A stretch of DNA of 15,899 bases from Oscillospiraceae bacterium (GTDB lineage: Bacteria > Bacillota > Clostridia > Oscillospirales > Oscillospiraceae). Both the position numbers and the translations under genes were made by a program. The notes under the pieces were generated by a model. That model worked only from the letters and a program-made list of their open reading frames with translations, was not told the DNA's origin and did not search any database. This document shows, piece by piece, positions 14,181 through 15,899 of this stretch; position 1 is the stretch's first letter, and each line of letters opens with the position of its first letter. The DNA is taken from NCBI GenBank assembly GCA_016297855.1, contig JAEDFW010000034.1, positions 1 to 15,899 on the forward strand, read 5' to 3'.

Positions 14181-14738
14181 GCCGCCGCCACCGCCGACGA
14201 GGTTGCACCCACCGCCGCCGATGCCCGCGCCGCCGCTGCCGGCGGCCTCGACGATGCCGCCGTTGATGGTGACGTCGCCGCCGTAGCCGCCTAGGTCGCT
14301 GCCACCGTCGTTGCCGCCGATGGCAGCGTTTTCACCTGCATTCCGGGCGGTCAGCTTACCCATGCTGCTGCCCGTAGACTGGGCGTAGACGGTCAGGGCG
14401 TTGGGGCTGGGCGTGCTTGGGTTGTAGTCATCGTCCTGCACCTGAATGCCGTCGTTGACGGTGAGGGTGCAGCCGTCCGCCAGAATCAGGTGGATATCAC
14501 CGCTGACGGTGACACGCTGGGGCGCATCAGTCGTTCCGATGGTCACATTGCCAGTGACCACATACCAGCCCGTTGTCCATTCGGTGTCGCCGCTGGTCAC
14601 TTCCGTGGCGCTGTCGCAGGTCTGCGATGCGCCGCTCGCGTCAAGATAGGACACATTACTCACTGCCAGCGCCACCGTGGGCAGCAGCCCCACCAGCAGA
14701 CAGGCGGCCATCAGGATGCTCAATAGCCGTTTTTTCAT
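14178..14738 (-). pseudogene. Secreted Gly-rich surface protein, 3' end lost at IS junction
   Basis: N-terminal part of a secreted protein of the kind common in gut Clostridia. A signal peptide (residues 1-25, ending ALA) is followed by beta-strand repeats (VTGNVTIGTTDAPQRVTVSG, then TVNDGIQV) and Gly-rich turns (GGYGGDVTINGGIVEAAGSG) typical of carbohydrate-binding/beta-helix surface proteins, which normally run to many hundreds of residues. The recognisable sequence ends at about residue 187 (GGGGGNA). The frame then continues antisense through IS3 orfA to 13935, giving a 267-residue chimera with an unrelated tail. AAAGGAGG lies 9 bases before ATG 14738, encoded by the last codons (PKED) of the TetR fragment. 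The true function of the intact gene is unknown. Confidence 0.75.
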
Positions 14739-14742
14739 GTTT

Positions 14743-15207
14743 TCAGTCCTCCTTTGGGATTGCGTTGGGGTTATACTTCCTCACAAATAATTCCAGGGTT
14801 TCTTTCAGCACTGCGATCTGGGATTTCATATAGAACTCATCCTCAAACAGGGCGTAATGTACACACGCCCGAACCAGAATGAAGATCAGCGGCGTGATTA
14901 TTTGATAGGGGATGCCCAGCTTGCCCTCCAGGCGCTTTGCGTATTCGGTATAACGCGCATCCACGCCTGCAAAGAATTTCTTGCCGTATTCCCTGTATTT
15001 CGGGTGGGTATAGACCTGATACATCAGTCTGTACTTCTTGCCGTGCGTTTGGGCCGTCCAGTAAGGGATCTCGTCTAAAAACCGCCCCAGGTCCTTCACA
15101 TCCGTGGGCGCTTTCGCCAGAAAATCCTGCTCGACCTTACTCATACAGTATTCGGTGGACTGGATGATCAGGTCGTCCAAATCCTTGAAAAAGGTATAGG
15201 ATAAGCC
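14743..15207 (-). pseudogene. TetR-family regulator fragment lacking most of the HTH domain
   Basis: The C-terminal ligand-binding domain of a TetR/AcrR-type regulator. The frame upstream of the apparent TTG start at 15180 reads GLSYTFFKDLDDLI, which fits the end of the TetR DNA-binding domain (equivalent to GTFYxYFKxKxDLI). Before that, similarity stops at about 15207, where a short hairpin and the terminator of the adjacent tRNA fragment begin. The first roughly 30-40 residues, including the recognition helix region, are therefore missing, and DNA binding is unlikely. The rest (about 150 residues, all alpha-helical, ending FVRKYNPNAIPKED) appears intact. The stop is 4 bases before the surface-protein ATG. 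A shortened product translated from TTG 15180 is possible but has no clear ribosome binding site. Confidence 0.72.
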
Positions 15208-15223
15208 TTGTAAACAAGGGCTT
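15203..15223. repeat. Short hairpin at the TetR/tRNA junction
   Basis: AAGCCTTG-TAAA-CAAGGGCTT folds into a stem with a single-base bulge. It lies exactly where TetR similarity ends, so it may mark the recombination junction or be a remnant of a terminator. Confidence 0.4.
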
Positions 15224-15226
15224 TTG

Positions 15227-15282
15227 CAAAAAGAAACTGGACACCCGCTTCGATACGCATTGTATCAAAACTGGTGTCCAGT
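15227..15282 (-). terminator. Intrinsic terminator following the tRNA fragment
   Basis: On the minus strand, ACTGGACACC (15282-15273) and GGTGTCCAGT (15245-15236) form a perfect 10-bp stem, with an inner GATAC/GTATC stem (15266-15262 and 15256-15252), followed by TTCTTTTTG (15235-15227). It starts 2 bases after the tRNA CCA end and is most simply the tRNA gene's own terminator. Confidence 0.7.
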
Positions 15283-15284
15283 TA

Positions 15285-15329
15285 TGGTTGCGGGAGAGGG
15301 ATTTGAACCCCCGACCTCCGGGTTATGAG
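15285..15329 (-). tRNA. 3' half of initiator tRNA-Met (CAT), truncated
   Basis: The minus strand contains 45 bases matching a tRNA from the anticodon loop to an encoded CCA. The loop CTCATAA (15329-15323) has anticodon CAT at 15327-15325 and is followed by CCCG, matching the GGG/CCC anticodon stem of initiators. The T arm (GGGGG, loop TTCAAAT, CCCTC) and the 3' end CCCGCAACCA match initiator tRNA, whose C1-A72 mismatch gives the A before ACCA. The acceptor 5' strand (expected CGCGGGA), D arm and anticodon 5' strand are absent beyond 15329. It cannot make a tRNA. Breakage exactly at the anticodon loop is typical of an integrase attachment site remnant. Confidence 0.85.
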
Positions 15330-15453
15330 AAGGTGATTCGAAGCCGGAAGCGCCTAGGACAGCGATCACAGTCTGGGCTTTCTGACAGTCACTCGCTGAC
15401 GATCTGCCGACGGAGCAAACCACAGAATCCTTGCTGTTTTTCGCAAAGATTTC

Positions 15454-15780
15454 TTATTCAAGCATTGCTTCACAAGCTGTCTGCAGTACAGGGATGTCTT
15501 CATTCAGCGTTCCCCAAACGGACTCTAAATCGATTGCGCCGCAAGAATGGACATAAAAATTCCGGGTTTCCTTAATAATTCGCCACGGAATAGCCTCGTT
15601 CTGCTGTTTGATTTTCTCAGAGAGCTGGCCAACTAACTCACCAATCTGTACCACACACATACAGCAAGCGTCCTGAAACATATGATCCCGGGCAAAAGCT
15701 TCATCCTTGCTCTTGATCACAGAGAATTCGAAATAATCGAAGGCCCTTGAATCCCTCATCGGCAGGCGTCTCATCTTCAC
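15454..15780 (-). CDS. HepT-like HEPN ribonuclease toxin (DUF86), orphan and probably N-terminally altered
   Basis: Similar to HepT, the HEPN RNase of MntA-HepT toxin-antitoxin pairs. From about residue 28 the match is clear: a DHMFQDACCMCVVQIGELVG helix, IPWRIIKETRNFYVHS and the end GAIDLESVWGTLNEDIPVL. The HEPN RNase motif R-x4-H is present as RNFYVH, but the HxY tyrosine, which MntA modifies with AMP in characterised systems, is Cys here (HSC). The first 25 or so residues do not resemble HepT and overlap another open frame, so the 5' end may be replaced by foreign sequence. The apparent start is a GTG at 15780 without a clear ribosome binding site. No MntA nucleotidyltransferase gene is visible in the 119 bases left upstream. 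Possibly a pseudogene. Confidence 0.7.
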   Translation of the reverse strand: MKMRRLPMRDSRAFDYFEFSVIKSKDEAFARDHMFQDACCMCVVQIGELVGQLSEKIKQQNEAIPWRIIKETRNFYVHSCGAIDLESVWGTLNEDIPVLQTACEAMLE

Positions 15781-15899
15781 GATGTTGTGGATCGTTGTCT
15801 GGTTCTTCTGCCTTTGCTTTGTGGTGTTTTGGCCGATTCCTAATCCGATTAAAGATTGGCCAAAATAGTTTTGAAAAAAGGTTCAAACCAACCGCTTTT
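15701..15899 (-). CDS. C-terminal end of an unidentified ORF leaving the window
   Basis: The minus-strand frame is open from the right edge to a TGA at 15703-15701 (about 65 codons). The visible part has a hydrophobic/basic start (LNLFSKLFWPIFNRIRNRP) and then a highly charged tail (KHHKAKAEEPDNDPQHREDE). That composition resembles a cytoplasmic tail of a membrane or mobile-element protein, but I recognise no family. It overlaps the 5' part of the HepT-like frame by 80 bases, so at most one of the two is likely to be correct there. Confidence 0.3.
   Translation of the reverse strand, partial: KAVGLNLFSKLFWPIFNRIRNRPKHHKAKAEEPDNDPQHREDETPADEGFKGLRLFRILCDQEQG

Noticed and set aside
15236..15282. 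Small transposable element (MITE) made of the ACTGGACACC inverted repeat
   Set aside because: It starts two bases after the tRNA CCA and is followed by a T-rich tract on the tRNA strand, which fits a tRNA terminator better; no target duplication is seen.
15288..15575. + strand frame starting MRERDLNPRPPGYE
   Set aside because: The N-terminus is the usual mistranslation of the complement of a tRNA T-arm and anticodon region; the rest is antisense to HepT.
1..15899. CRISPR array or phage structural genes
   Set aside because: No regularly spaced repeats and no cas, capsid, terminase or integrase genes were seen.

Overview
The window looks like chromosome of a GC-rich Firmicute, most likely a gut Clostridia of the Oscillospiraceae type. 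This is an inference from purine-rich AGGAGG ribosome binding sites, TATAAT promoters, SLH-domain surface proteins and the protein families present; no rRNA or marker gene is available to fix the taxon.

Positions 182-13495 hold ten intact genes, all on the minus strand, in two likely transcription units (read from high to low coordinates). Unit 1 (promoter at 13537-13565) encodes two consecutive M20 amidohydrolases. Unit 2 (promoter at 10512-10540) encodes a secreted GHL10-type glycosidase-like enzyme with three SLH repeats, a lipoprotein sugar-binding protein, two MalF/MalG-type permeases, a BadF/GlcNAc-kinase-type kinase, a ceramidase-fold amidase, a SIS-domain protein and a NagZ-like GH3 beta-N-acetylhexosaminidase. 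No ABC ATPase is encoded. The set reads as a pathway for an N-acylated amino-sugar glycan or muropeptide-like substrate: the surface enzyme trims it, the ABC importer takes it up, and cytoplasmic GH3, kinase, ceramidase-like amidase and SIS protein process it. The M20 enzymes may remove acyl or peptide groups. Both promoters are flanked by copies of one 15-bp palindromic motif (AATACCACTTGTATT-like; four copies), suggesting a shared repressor encoded outside the window.

Two details stand out in unit 2. The ceramidase-like gene appears to start at a CTG codon overlapping the kinase stop codon (CTGA), with a perfect AGGAGG nine bases upstream. Its product has no signal peptide although all the metal-ligand positions of the family are present.

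Positions 13600-15899 are a scrapyard of broken pieces: an IS3-family left end with orfA but no orfB; a secreted surface protein cut off at the IS junction; a TetR-family regulator without most of its DNA-binding domain; the 3' half of an initiator tRNA (from the anticodon loop to CCA) followed by its terminator; a HepT-like (DUF86) HEPN protein without a visible antitoxin; and the end of an unidentified ORF leaving the window. This is typical of a decayed integration site, although an assembly chimera cannot be excluded.
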